NCBI GenBank assembly: GCA_021234155.1
Contig: JAJEKV010000062.1
Location: 7,954,425 to 8,018,424, forward strand
Direction: 5' to 3'
Length of the DNA stretch: 64,000 nt
Origin: Isoetes taiwanensis
Taxonomy: Eukaryota > Streptophyta > Lycopodiopsida > Isoetales > Isoetaceae
How positions within the stretch are numbered: position 1 is the stretch's first letter; each line of letters opens with the position of its first letter. Made by a program: the position numbers and the translations under genes. The notes beneath the pieces are model-generated. The model was not told the DNA's origin, did not search any database, and saw nothing but the letters and a program-made list of their open reading frames with translations. Shown in pieces: positions 27,507-42,510 of the stretch.

Positions 27507-28181
27507 GTGCCACTTGAGGGAGAAGCTATTTTGAGGTGTATTATGTACCTCAAGAAGGTGTTGGCATTGGATGAATCTCGGCTTGCTCACAAAGCTTTGA
27601 TATCAAGTAAAGAGAAAGGATTATTACATGATGTAACAAAATGGATCCAAAAATGGGATATCCAATGGGAAGAAGTGATCTTGGTTGACTCGGATCTAAG
27701 ACAATGGATCTCTAAGAAGATACTTATGAAGATGTGGAGGCAGCCCAAAACTAAGATGATCTTATACAAGCAAAGCATAAATCCGAATTTGACGCCATCT
27801 ACACACTTACAGGAAAATATTTCAATACAAAAGAGACATTCTATCTGCAGGATCCGTCTTAGCTCCCACCATTTGGGAGTAGAAGTGGGGAGATGGGGGC
27901 ATATCATACCACGAGATCAAAGATACTGCAAGGTATGTGACTCAAACCAGGTGGAGGATGAAGATCATACATTGCTTCGATGTAGGGCCTATGAAGCAAT
28001 TCGAGATAAACACGGTATTCATTATAACGATCTACCCACTCTTTTTACACTTAATAGTGATACGTTGGGAAAATATTTGATTGAACTTCTCCAACATAGG
28101 GATACTTGTTTAAGTTTGAGTGAGAGTGATGAGCTAGATGAGGATTTGGAAACTCATCTATTATTTTATGAAGATGTTTAA
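27507..28181 (+). pseudogene. LINE 3 C-terminal zinc region
   Basis: A 224-codon frame continues ORF2 after a frame break. It is homologous over its length to LINE 2 (ICRIRLSSHHLGVEVGRW) and ends with the Cys/His motif CKVCDSNQVEDEDHTLLRC (CX2CX10HX4C), then YLIELLQHRDTCL. Such C-terminal fingers of LINE ORF2 proteins are thought to bind nucleic acid. Confidence 0.82.
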
Positions 28182-28225
28182 GTGGTTTTGTCTAATAGGC
28201 CTTTGAGGCCTCCCATAGACATAAT

Positions 28226-31666
<3,441 letters not shown>

Positions 31667-31751
<85 letters not shown>

Positions 31752-31811
31752 AGGGAGAATGAGATGAGAGACCCAATCACAGAGAGAGAGGGAGGGAGGG
31801 AGGGAGGGAGA
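31667..31811 (+). repeat. (GA)n and (GGGA)n tract, right flank of foldback
   Basis: This is the complement-strand counterpart of the (CT)n at 28229-28352. It includes a short duplication of CCCAATCACAGAGAGAG and GGGA units. Confidence 0.95.
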
Positions 31812-31880
31812 ATGAGATGAGATGAGATAAGATGATTATTTATTGTCTGTGAGACCATCAGGTCTAGAAGACATAACCAT
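31812..31880 (-). mobile_element. LINE 3'-end fragment, minus strand
   Basis: Read on the minus strand this gives TCTAGACCTGATGGTCTCAC with the hairpin AGACC-TGAT-GGTCT (31865-31852), then GACAATAAATAAT and ATCTC units running into the CT tract. It is the same 3' terminus as LINE 1-3 with no coding part left. The bases to 32130 hold nothing else I recognise. Confidence 0.65.
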
Positions 31881-32132
31881 CATTCATTTAAATTGGATTT
31901 ATGTCTGTTCCAAAAGCACGCCACTTTTGCATACCCTTTTTTCAATATAGTGTTGTGGTGTGTGACATGCTGTTTTGCAAGGTTGCAAATTTTTACATTA
32001 TAGTAGTGGGTGGTTTAACATTTTTTTGTTTTAGTGAGAAGAATGTGTTGTTTGATTAGCATTTGTAGATAACAACACATCAATATACACAGAACACTTT
32101 TAACATTGTATTCACTTGATATAAAGATTACA

Positions 32133-35100
32133 TCATGGAGGGACTAGTCCTTTCTTTGTCAAATAACTCTCAAGATAGGGATCCATCTCCTTAGTCCGAT
32201 CTAGTTCTGGATGCATTTTGACAATATCTGATACTGTTTTACCAGCAGCCAAGCCACTCATAATGGGCATGAATAGTACTAGAAACTCATCTGTTGAGTA
32301 ATCTAGTGGAGTATAACTTGGTGGATTTAGAGCCTGACCTTGATTATAAAAGCACTTAAGAGCATCATCATCTACTATTATGATGTCCTCTTTCTTTTGA
32401 ATGCCAAGCTGATCCATCATAGTACCAAGATGTTTCACGAAGACCGGTTTGCCATCCGGATCTCTTGGATGTGGAAACTTTATACACTTAGTTTGGTCCC
32501 AAATTGTCACAAAGTCTCGATTCATGCCTGGTAACACCCTAAGAACTTCATCAATATTTCTGCGTTCCATTGAGGACCAGATGGCAACTCGAAACAATCT
32601 GAATGCCTCATTCATCATATCTTCTAAGTGTGGGCGAGGATAGATCCACTTAGTATTCGATTCTAGAGGGACTTGTTTGAAGTCATCCCTGTTAATAAGC
32701 TTCTTAGGAAATGTTTTACACAGGACACCATTCAGATCGAAGGCAATGATTTTGTCACAAGTAGGTGGAGCCCTGAACCATGGAAAACAAAGAGTTAGCC
32801 ATACAAAAATGGTCTTCAATACACGCCAAGCGCGTTTTGTCCGTCAGAAGTAAGCTACATATCGCACCTGGCGTGAATTACCTTTCATCATCGTTGTCAT
32901 CCCCAGCAGTCGTAGTGTCTACTTCACTCCCCGGATGCTCACTGCCAGAAGCATCAACTCCACGGTTTAGTTCAGACATGTTCTCTTCTATGAAAGCTAC
33001 CTCAGGAATTTGATTCCTAACCTCAGTGGTTGAATCTGAGCTTGCATGATCATCCTGGCTTGTATCAGGAGCTATTGTAGTCATACGCCCAAGTGTAACA
33101 TTACCAGTTAGAATATTACCAAGCATGGACTCCATATTTTGCTCCATGATCTCACGTTCCCGCGCCAGCATTGCGGCCTTCTCCTCGGGGGTTGCATTGC
33201 TTTTTGAACATTCTGGACTTGCCCTTGGAGGCTTTTGTGAAATAGTAGTCTGCTTCTGCCCTTTGTAAGGTACCAAAGCCAACGGATTTTTATCTTTGAG
33301 AGGACCCCAATCAGCCGTAGCTAGTACCTTTTCGAAAAACACTTCAAGGAAATCCCTGGACTGGTCATCGTTGACGAAACTTAGACATCTTCTTGATGTC
33401 TTCAGGGCTTCTCTGCCAATATACCCTCCAACATGAAGTTCACAGCAAGTGGTATCAAGTGGTGCAAAAGCCTCAACAAGATAGCTTGCCAAATTGATTG
33501 CAAACCCATGTTTATTCAAGGCACCCTTTTCTTTCCTCAGCAATTCCAGAGTGATGTCTTTCCGGTAAAGGTCAGAAACATCAAATTCCTGGCATTCATT
33601 CGCTTCGTCCTCATCATCTGCTTTGTAGAACACATTTTTCAAGCTGGGTTCATCCAAAAGAGAACACTGCCATGCACCTTTATCTGATGTCCCTTTGATC
33701 TTAGCTACCTCATAATCATCATCTGGTACAAGGGATATCATTATGAAGATTATACAGGCGCTTTTAAACTGCATCCTCAAATCAGTATCCTTTGTCTCAA
33801 AGAGAAGAGTACCTTCCCTAACGACCTTTAGGCATTCCAAGTCGTATAAAGTCACCAAATCATGCATATGAAGCTCTCCTGGGGGGCATATGGTGACAAT
33901 AGTAAAGAGCTTTTCAGTTGTTAAGCCTATGCAGCTAGTAAAAAAACTGTTGCACTCTTTTTGAGTCATTCCCTTCTCTCCTTTTGCAGTCCTGCTATCC
34001 AATACAAACAGAGAAATATTATGAGGGCTTATTGTTGTATCGAGTAGGAGACCTTTATAGCCAGTAGAGACCAGGTATTGGAGTGCAGGTAAGTCACCAC
34101 CAGCATCTTTCAGGATGGCAACCTTTCTTCTCAGCTCAGCCATCATCTTATCTGATAGTTTTGTAGTGTGCTGTTGGTTCTTTGATTTCCTGTTTTGCAG
34201 AAAGTCCTTGGACCAGAAGACGTATTTCTTGATGTCATCAGTAGACACGCCATACTTGTCTAGCAGGCCGAGTTCAAACAATGTTACATCACCAGATAGC
34301 TTCTAAAGTTCTTGACCAACTGCTACCTTCATAACTCGCATGTCCTTTATATGAGTGCAATAATCAACGAAGGACATTTGTCCTTAACTGAAGAAACCTT
34401 TTGTACAGAACTTCTTTGTTTATGCATTGATCTAACAGACAAATGACTTCATCATCCTGAAGGCCCTGTACTTTCCTCATCTTGGTGGTCTTCAAATCAA
34501 ATATTGAAGTATCTTGAGGAGGCACTCTTTCCATTGCATCTGGCAGCTGTTTCTGAGCATAAGCATCCCAGAACTCATTCCACTTCGCCCAGACTTCGTC
34601 CTTAGCGAAGATGATCCTTTAGGCATCTGTAGGGCCTCTCGAAGATGCTTCAGACGTCTCCCCTGCTTTCTCCCGGCCTTGGTTTCTTATCTTGGATGAT
34701 AGTCTGGGCCAAGTTCTTTTCCAACGCCTTATACTCCTCAGACTTCGTGCCTCCCTGTTTTGTTTGCAGCGGTCTTCCATATTCTATCCATTGCTGGCGG
34801 GCATGACGGAGTTGTTCCATGTAAGGGCTGCACGAATAAGGAAATCATATCAGCCAAAAGGATATATCAGGAATGGACAAAGCCAGACGTGCCCAAAACG
34901 TTTCTGGCGTGTATTCAGCTGCCATAGTCATGCTGCCAATTCGCGCCGATGGCAGCTGAATACACGCCAGAAACGTTTTGATCAGGCAATAGATTGCCAA
35001 TTCGCGCCTGGCGCGTAGTAGCATGAATACGTGCCAGGCACGAATTGGCAATCTACTGCCTGCCTAAAACGTTTTTGGCGTGTACTCATTCTAACAATTT

Positions 35101-35345
35101 GCGTCAGGCGCGAACTGACAACATGAACACAGAAGAGGAGTATGAGCAGTCGGGCAGAAGATTTATTGACAGTAAATACAGAACAAACACTGCACAATAA
35201 TCAGACCAATGAACAAACGCCTAAACACTTATCAAAGAATCGAACAGTGAACGAATGGCACACTGAATGATGAACAATACTGGTCTTGAACAGCTTCTCT
35301 CGTGGCTCGGCCAGAGTTCGGAGCAGCACGACCTTTGGGCGGCAT
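32133..35345 (-). CDS. Degenerate-methyltransferase-like region fused to FCP1/HAD phosphatase domain
   Basis: Exon 1 is 35345-35281 (MPPKGRAAPNSGRATREAVQD), exon 2 34827-32882, exon 3 32772-32133. Introns of 453 nt (phase 2) and 109 nt (phase 2) are GT-AG. Exon 2 (about 640 residues) starts MEQLRHARQQWIEYGRPLQ. Its later part, EAFAPLDTTCCELHVGGYIG then REALKTSRRCLSFVNDDQ, has the layout of the final block of amino-methyltransferases (DPF-G-G...A...R...E-D) without the conserved Asp-Pro. Exon 3 is an FCP1-type phosphatase domain: IIAFDLNGVLC (nucleophile Asp; second Asp is Asn, as in plant DLNG proteins), AIWSS, KPVFVKHL and IIVDDD. Exon 2 has a one-base break near 34660, TAA at 34619-34621, another break near 34390 and TAG at 34303-34305; the last 680 codons are clean. 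Whether the lesions are real is open. Confidence 0.65.
34900..35130. repeat. Nested palindromic repeats in intron 1
   Basis: AAAACGTTTCTGGCGTGTAT at 34905 is mirrored at 34961-34980, and a second palindrome pairs GGCAATAGATTGCCAATTCG with its inverse around 35040-35060. Cores such as CGCCTGGCGCG recur in intron 2 of the same gene (32822-32880) and at about 37806 and 43626-43700. This looks like a small dispersed foldback family. Confidence 0.65.
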
Positions 35346-35429
35346 CTTCGTGACGATCTTGAGCGCCTTAGAGTTCTTGAATTCTTGAGCGCCTCGGAGC
35401 AAGTCTGCAATCGAAAAGCAAGAAATGAA

Positions 35430-35450
35430 ATTCAAAAACTTATATAGATT
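35430..35450 (-). promoter_or_regulatory. TATA box of the fusion gene
   Basis: The minus strand reads AAATCTATATAAGTTT about 95 bp before the exon 1 ATG, giving a predicted start near 35410. Spacing and strand fit the gene at 32133-35345. Confidence 0.6.
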
Positions 35451-35464
35451 TCGATAAGCAATCG

Positions 35465-35650
35465 AGGGTCGAGTTTGATTAACCGATTCGACTTTGGATC
35501 GACGATCCGATAGAAGCGAGCGGTTAACCGATTCGACTTTGGATCGACGGTCCGATAGAAGCGAGCGGTTATTCGGATCGACTTTAGATCGACGGTCCGA
35601 TAGAAGCGAGTGGTTATTTAGATTTCGCAGATCGACTTCAAATCGACGGT
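35465..35650 (-). repeat. 45-bp tandem repeat upstream of the fusion gene
   Basis: Three to four copies of a 45-bp unit (core GATCGACGGTCCGATAGAAG) lie 20-200 bp upstream of the TATA box. The period is a multiple of three, so all copies translate as a spurious 15-residue repeat. The unit contains inverted GATCGAC/GTCCGATC-like halves and could bind protein. Confidence 0.85.
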
Positions 35651-36684
35651 CAGCAATCTTACGATTGCGCCTAATGGACGGCACGCGATTGTACGAGCAT
35701 TTAATGGTTCAACGCATGGAATAAATTACTACTCCTATATTTTAAAGTAGCCAAAATAGGTTTAGCTAAACTACATTCAAACTGGGGCTAGAAGTTTCTA
35801 ACACTTGGCTAAACTAAATGGTTTTTCTCCATCACACTTTCTTGCTTTTGGCTAAATTTTCACAAAATGGAAAGACAAATATTAGCCATCACGCTATAGT
35901 AATTTAAAAAAATTCCAAGCATTTTGGCAAATACATTGAATTTATTGTAAATACATAAATCAAGACACAAGCATACATGAACATGTTCAAAAACCTAAAA
36001 AAAAAGGGACTACATTGTTCATTTTCCTCTAATGCTTCAACTTTGTACTTGGAACAAGAAAGAAAGTGGAAAAAAGAAAGAAAAATATAAACCCTATTTG
36101 AAATTTCTTAACTTTGTACATACATTGGTGTTGAATTTTGGGCTAATCTATCCATTTTTCCAAGCCCACTCTATCTTAGGTTTAGCTAATCGGCGTTCTG
36201 ATGGATATATCTAGAGGTAAAGGTTTGGCTATTCAACCTAAAAACTCACTTGGGCGGCAAAAAATTTGGGCTAAAATTTTCTTTTTTTTAGGCATTTTTT
36301 CCATTTACTTTAGCCGTTTTTCTTGGCAAAACTGCTACAAAATAGCCATTTGGCTAACCTTAGCCGTTATTTTATTCCATGGTAACTTCAACGACCGCCG
36401 TATTATGAAATCCATAATTAGATTTCACTCAACCGTTAAAAAAAAGTGCAATTAATGGAGAATTTGAAACTGCCACCTAATCTTGCCGCCAGCCTTTTTT
36501 CCATTCGAAGAGCTCGAAAGAACTCAGAAGAACTGGGAAGAACTCTGCGCCTGAGCGATGTCAAGCACCTTCATGTAAGTTCATCTACTCTTCTAGATCG
36601 CAAGCTTTAATTTAATCCCATAATCTTACAAGATTGAACAGTGTTGGAGAGGAATGTTCCATGCTGACGACGAATTTGAAGAGG
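35651..36684. other. No recognisable gene
   Basis: AT-rich sequence with repeated GGCTAAA and TTTAGCT words on both strands. At 36559 a short ATGTCAAGCACC is followed by a good donor (GTAAGT), and an acceptor (TTACAAG) lies near 36632. It could be a first exon of the reading frame entering the duplicated segment, but this is weak. Confidence 0.4.
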
Positions 36685-36930
36685 AGGGTGGGAAAATGCA
36701 TGATAGAATCAGTCGATCCGGAAGCAGTATGCCATGGAAATGATCATGTGAAGATCCTAGTTACCAGTTGCCATTTCAACGACGAAGCATTACCCAGAAG
36801 GCATCCTGATGGAGACACAGTCGGAGAAAGCATCAGAACCTTTGTTGCATGGCCAATAATTCGCTTAAAAAATGTGAGTTTTATTTTTTCGGAAGAAATA
36901 GAGGAAGATGCATCAGAAGAAGTAGATTGA
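36634..36930 (+). other. Reading-frame fragment, transposon-like
   Basis: The plus frame reads DHVKILVTSCHFNDEALPRR, then VGESIRTFVAWPIIRLKNV and an acidic end EEIEEDASEEVD. The VAWP block resembles a motif of plant En/Spm-associated proteins, but the match is short. Copy B (42514-42747) keeps the same frame with a five-residue deletion. Frame conservation between copies may only reflect recent duplication. Confidence 0.35.
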
Positions 36931-39406
36931 GTAGACATACTAAGATGCTCAAGCTGATTCTGTCATTTGTATGAAAGTAATACGCTTGCATACCAGACCA
37001 TTCATTCAAAATTTCAAAACTATAAGGCCCGCAGACCAGACCATTCAGGAATTTACAAAACACTAGACACTCTTTACATTGTTTTAATTAGATCTGTGTG
37101 TTATTCCTCTGTGTGTTATTCCTCAGTAGTATCAAATGCTGGCACAGTAGTCTCAAATGTTGGCACAGGTTGTAGAAACAGAAGCTGGCACACAAGAATC
37201 TGGCAAATTAGATGGTGCAGCTATTGATATATTACCCAAAATGGCTTTGAGTCCTACAACTCTCGTTCTCAGCTGAGCATTCTCCATTTCAAGCCTCTTC
37301 GAGCTTGTAGCCATTCCCGACTACATCTCACCAAGAACGGTCATATTAATATGGCAGTAAATATCAAGACCTTCACGAAACTATAAGATTGGCATAGGCC
37401 CTGGCAAGAAATGTCCTTCCGCAATGTATGAACTTCATTGAAGACGCCCAGCGTAGGTTCAAACCGCCTCAACCGCAAAGGCATTTGAGTTAAAGCTAGG
37501 CGGGAGGTGGGGGCACTAGGCTTAGTAACTATATAATGCTAGCTTAATTCGGCCAAAAGCGAATTCCATTCATTTATAATTTAAATGCACTTTAGTGATT
37601 TCGGCCACGCTGCGCCAATCCATTCATTTATAATTTAAATGCACTTTATGCCCATTGTTAATTCGGTGATTAGTATTAAGAGGACTTGCCATTGTACCCA
37701 ACTACTTTGAAGTTTAAACTCATTGGATGCATTAATATAATTAGCAAAGGATCTTTTTGTAAGTTAATACTAAGATAAGCAAGTTAGTTATCAGATGCAA
37801 TTCACGCCAGCGTGTATTGACCATCAGTACAATTTAAACATTTTGCACGTAAACTTAAATCGCTACCGCATGATTTCAAAACTAAGGTTATCAAAATTAC
37901 AGAAGAATTCAAAACAAATTACGTAACTTAAAACAAATTGCGTGAAGTAAGTCTTTGTATTATCGTAAAAATATTTTTTACATAAGGAGGGCCTTTTATT
38001 AGCGTTGCCTAGTTCTTTGATCCAAAATAACAAAAGTTCAAGGCGCTTTTTAAGGAGATGCCTAGCTCCATTCAAAATCATCATTGAGGCCTTTTTGAGA
38101 TGCCCAAATTTGCTTTCCCCGCACAAAAACTAAATAACAAACAAAAAAAAGATTTTAGGGCTCATCCTCCTCGTCCCCTCCTCTTTCTTCCTCTCGAAGC
38201 TTTCTTACCCATCTCTTCAAGGATGGCTTCGCCTTTTATCTTCATCATCGGAGGAGGAGAGGGCATCCATGATAATCTCTTCTTCTCTTCCTCCAATTAT
38301 TCATGCCACTCCTCATCCACTTCCTCCATTTCTTCTGCTATTTCTACCTCCTTCACAAAAGCCATATGTGCACCTGATCATGGTTATCAAATAGTAATTC
38401 TATTTCTTTGTGCTCCATCTAAATAGAGTGCATAATAAAAAACATTAGAAACATGAGCCTGGCGATGCCGGGCATTAGTCGTGGACGTGTGGAATGAGTA
38501 GATGTAGCCGTGGAGATGCATGGAATCTAGGGTATCGATTGATGCTTGTGACAGTTTAAGCTTTTATTGAAGATGATAGATCTTAGGCATAGTCAACACA
38601 ATTGCAATTGAAAAGTGGGTGCATGTGGAATGGGAGATGATAGAAGTATCTGGGTGTGTTTGTGTGTAGTAGTATCTGAGTTAAGTCCTTTCAGTTCTTT
38701 AATTTACAATATGATAGATCCTCGAACCATAAACCCATAAATCCCTACAAACCTAAACCCATATCCTTATCCCATTAAACTTCATCCAAGAGATTGTAAT
38801 GTGTCAGAATGAATATGTATCTTTCAATGGAGTTTGTACTGTATATGGATCGTATATGTATCTTATTAGCACATGAACCTTAAATTCGTACGCCTATATC
38901 CTGCAAACACATAACCCTAAACCCACAATGCTATAAGTGTAAACCCTAATTAAAGCTCCACGGGTTTAGGCCTTTATTTGTAGTAGTTCAAAAGAAGGAA
39001 TTATTAAGATAAGACTATAGGATATTAGTTATGCAAAATAAAATATGCTCAAACAAATACAGAGAATGCAAGTCACTAAATATAAAGAGAAAAATGGTTT
39101 GTTGTATAATATATGAGGATGTTCCACCAAGAACACTTATATCTTATCCAATAAATGGAGTTTACACTCTTGAGCTACATTATCATTGAAATTCAATGAT
39201 AATGGACCAGTTTAAGAATCAGTTTTTGGTTTTGAAAACAGTTGATTAACACTTTAATGTCTTTTACTTCTCAAAGATGGCCACTCTATGTGATGTATGT
39301 CAACTCATATCTCAATCATGGTTGTGACGTGTGTAGGTTGTTCACGATCGACAAAAATGAAGATGTGGAACCCCAATCACCTTCCATAATTGGTGAACAC
39401 TCTAGT
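36685..39406 (+). repeat. Duplicated 2.7 kb segment, copy A (uninterrupted)
   Basis: The first 1,960 bases (to 38644) match 42511-44462, and the last 761 (38646-39406) match 55080-55840 base for base in length. Copy A is therefore an unfilled version of copy B. It includes a reading frame fragment at 36685-36930, the 68-bp repeat at 38378-38444, and two tandem copies of ATTCATTTATAATTTAAATG near 37570-37645. The right end CTCTAGT follows a small stem (TCACC...GGTGA), loosely like a Helitron terminus. No Rep/helicase is seen. Confidence 0.9.
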
Positions 39407-42400
39407 AAGATGAGCTTTTTCTTGCAAGGTGTTCATGAAAACAATAAGCAAGAATGATCTTTTATTATCAATAATTGTTATAAGGGACTATATTTAGAGG
39501 CACACTTGGTTGTTGTAATAACTTCACAAATAGTTGTAAATCCCTACGTACTTTATTTGTATATTGCAGAAATAATCAAGATAGTATAGAGCAAGCCATA
39601 TTTGGCTAAACCACCTCATTTCATGCCTAGTGGAGCAAATAATAATAAACACAAAGCGACTGATTATGATTTTATAGCCATGATTTTAGAAAACTTTAGT
39701 AGGTTTCCTATAAAGCACAATAACATGCAGACAAATAAATGATGAAACCTCGCTGAGAAGAATAATTACTGACTGAAATGTTCATGCCAAGCTGCAGTCA
39801 GGCTACCTCGATTTTGCTGCAGGCCAGCACATTTGATGGTATTGATTCATAAACAAAGTAATTTGGCATGTTTGATGGTGTTGAATTATAAAAAGAGCTT
39901 GCCCTTCAGCAACATGCAATGAATTAAAATTGAATGATCTGGAAATGCCCTCAAATATAAAGTATATGGTAAGATCGATGCACCAAATTCAGAGATTGAA
40001 GCTTCCCTTTACGTTGATAGCTACGAAGAACCAAAATAAAATTGCTTTAGAAATATGTTTTGAATGGAAAATGTTTAGCGGCGCAAGACAAGTTTATCTT
40101 AACCATCTAGCAAGGTAGAAAGTGAAAATGGAGGTAACAACAAAAATCATTTCAATAGTCCTGCTTGCCTTTTTAAATAGATTTCTAGTTTCCATTATGT
40201 CTAAAAGTCGATCATAAAATTTAAAAATAAAGAGAGATACATAAAATCATTTCAATCATTCGCCTCTTTAAATAGAACCAAGGCAAAGTATTTCAAAGGA
40301 GAAGTAGCTTGAAAGAAATTCAAAGATAAAATTTCACATGGAGGGCTTCGTGTATGTACTTAGAAAAGAAATTTAAATGTAGAGCAATGAAGATCTTATT
40401 GAAACACAAATTCTGAGTACGAACCATGAGATTATATGGAAAGCTTTAGGTCGTGTTGGGCATATACACAAGTTTCAACACTACAGAGGAGAACGTGATA
40501 GAAAAGACAGTAATAAAGACATCCTTATACATATATTCAAATCCCTTATAACAAATTATTTAGTGAAGGACGTGCAGATGGAGCAAATGATCCTAACAAT
40601 CTTGGCAGCAAATAGATTAGTGCAATTTGAGGAGGCGTAGGCTTTGCAATTGCAAATGGATCCATTAAGCAATACCAAAGAAACTGCATTTGGTGTAGCA
40701 ACTAAAGAGCTATTTTTTTTGTGAGACGAATTGAAAGCCACAGATGGGTAGCACTTACAATGGAGTGGGGCAGCAGCCATCTTATGATTGAAAAATTAGT
40801 TGTATCAAGCACTATACCTTTAAAATGGTTATTGTGTCATGATTGGAAGTGCAGTGCATAACCTTGATAAACTGCACTTTATTTGATTAACCCTGCGAAA
40901 GCCGTTAAATGAAAACAAAACAATCAAACAATTTTTTTTGAAAGTTGATTAGAAAAAAAGGTTAAACATGCAATATTTCCAGAATGATTGAGAATATATA
41001 AACAATGAAAAATGATGCATGGGTATAAATATATGTTCCTTGGCAGGTGGCACAATCAAGCTTGGGAAGGCTGCGATCTGCGCAATAGAATCGTCAATAT
41101 AAACTGCTCCTCCCTTGCTCTTCCTTTGATCGCACGCGCATATTTCAGATTTAGAAAAACACATAATATATTGGCAACCAAAACAGATAGAAGTTGTGGA
41201 TATGATACATCCACTTGACTCTGAATTGCCCAAATCTTCTGATGCATTGACCATTGACATAAGTTCACAATCTATTTGGCCAAAATCCTTTTTTATGCTT
41301 CCAGAATGCTTGTCTCAAATGATGTAAAATACATGCAACAAATCCTCGCTTTGTTTTGTCCTTCGATGCTTGTCTCAAACAATGTGAAATACATGCAATA
41401 AATCCTTTTTTTGTGCTTCCGGAATGCTTGTTTCAAACAATGTAAAATACATGCAACAAATTTAAATGTGCCAACATCCATAAAACAAATGAAATGCAAG
41501 AAAGAGTGTTGTCATGGAAATGTAAACCAAACATAGAGAATCTAAAACTATAACAAATACATATAGTAGATGCAATGGGAAATGAGAGGAGCAGACAAAT
41601 ATAAATGGTAATAGTTCAAATCTATCATTTTTGCTAAATAGGAAAGCATGCAATGCGAGAAAACCAGAATACCTCCTTTTATGCTGGCAATGCTATGAAG
41701 CATTTTTTTATCTTCTCCATTGGAAGAAAAGCAAGATGCATGCAACACAATCCACAAAACTCAAATCATGGCTTCAAAATAGGCAAAGCTTTAAAAGGGA
41801 ATGACATCTTGCAAACACAATTGGTTGTATGAAAAACCTCATCTCTGCAAAAGCGAAATTACAATGGCAGAATGAGATAAAAGTTTGTCATGAAAATAAC
41901 AATGAAATGTAAGCCAAGAATTTGGAGGTGGCCTTTTGAATGATCTATGATTCCATTTAACCAAAGATAGATTAAAATGAGAATATACACATCCGTTATG
42001 GCAGAGAACATTCACTCATGCTATTGAAGAGAGTTCGGACTCAACGCCTAAAAAACATGAATAAAAATCTGAAGCAAATCCTCTTTATGGAAAGATACAA
42101 AAATAGTAGTACTTTTAACCAAAAAAATGGGTATCTCAACATATACATAGCATCAGCAGATTCTTTAAACTATATAAGAAAAACTGTCAGGTTGAGAAAA
42201 TCTTGATGTGGAGCCAGAGCACCCCAGCAACAACTCGATTTCAGTTTAGATGCAATACTGCCGTTGGAATCTGGGTTAGTATATGTTTTAGAATTTTTTC
42301 CTTTTGTATCTGGAGCCCAAAGCACAAATCTTACCGATGCATGCTTTTCAAGACATTAGAAATGATATCTTTGATTCATCTGCATCCTTTCTTGAAATAG

Positions 42401-42510
42401 ATATGATAGTAATCGTTCTGCTAGGAAAACACATACTTCAACATATACGCAGCATCAAACCCTTCAAACGAAATAGAAAAATATTATAAGGTACCAAAAA
42501 CCTTATAATA
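39407..42510. other. No recognisable gene; 58-bp minisatellite
   Basis: AT-rich, with short frames only. A three-copy tandem repeat of about 58 bp (core GAATGCTTGT...ACATGCAACAAAT) lies at 41287-41461. Nothing else could be assigned. Confidence 0.6.

Noticed and set aside
36685-39406. Full Helitron call for the 2.7 kb segment
   Set aside because: The right end is suggestive, but the left end does not start with TC and there is no Rep/helicase, so it is reported only as a duplicated segment.
40556-40780. Minus-strand frame with Cys/Ser-rich composition
   Set aside because: No recognisable domain, and the plus strand is similarly open in pieces; no support.
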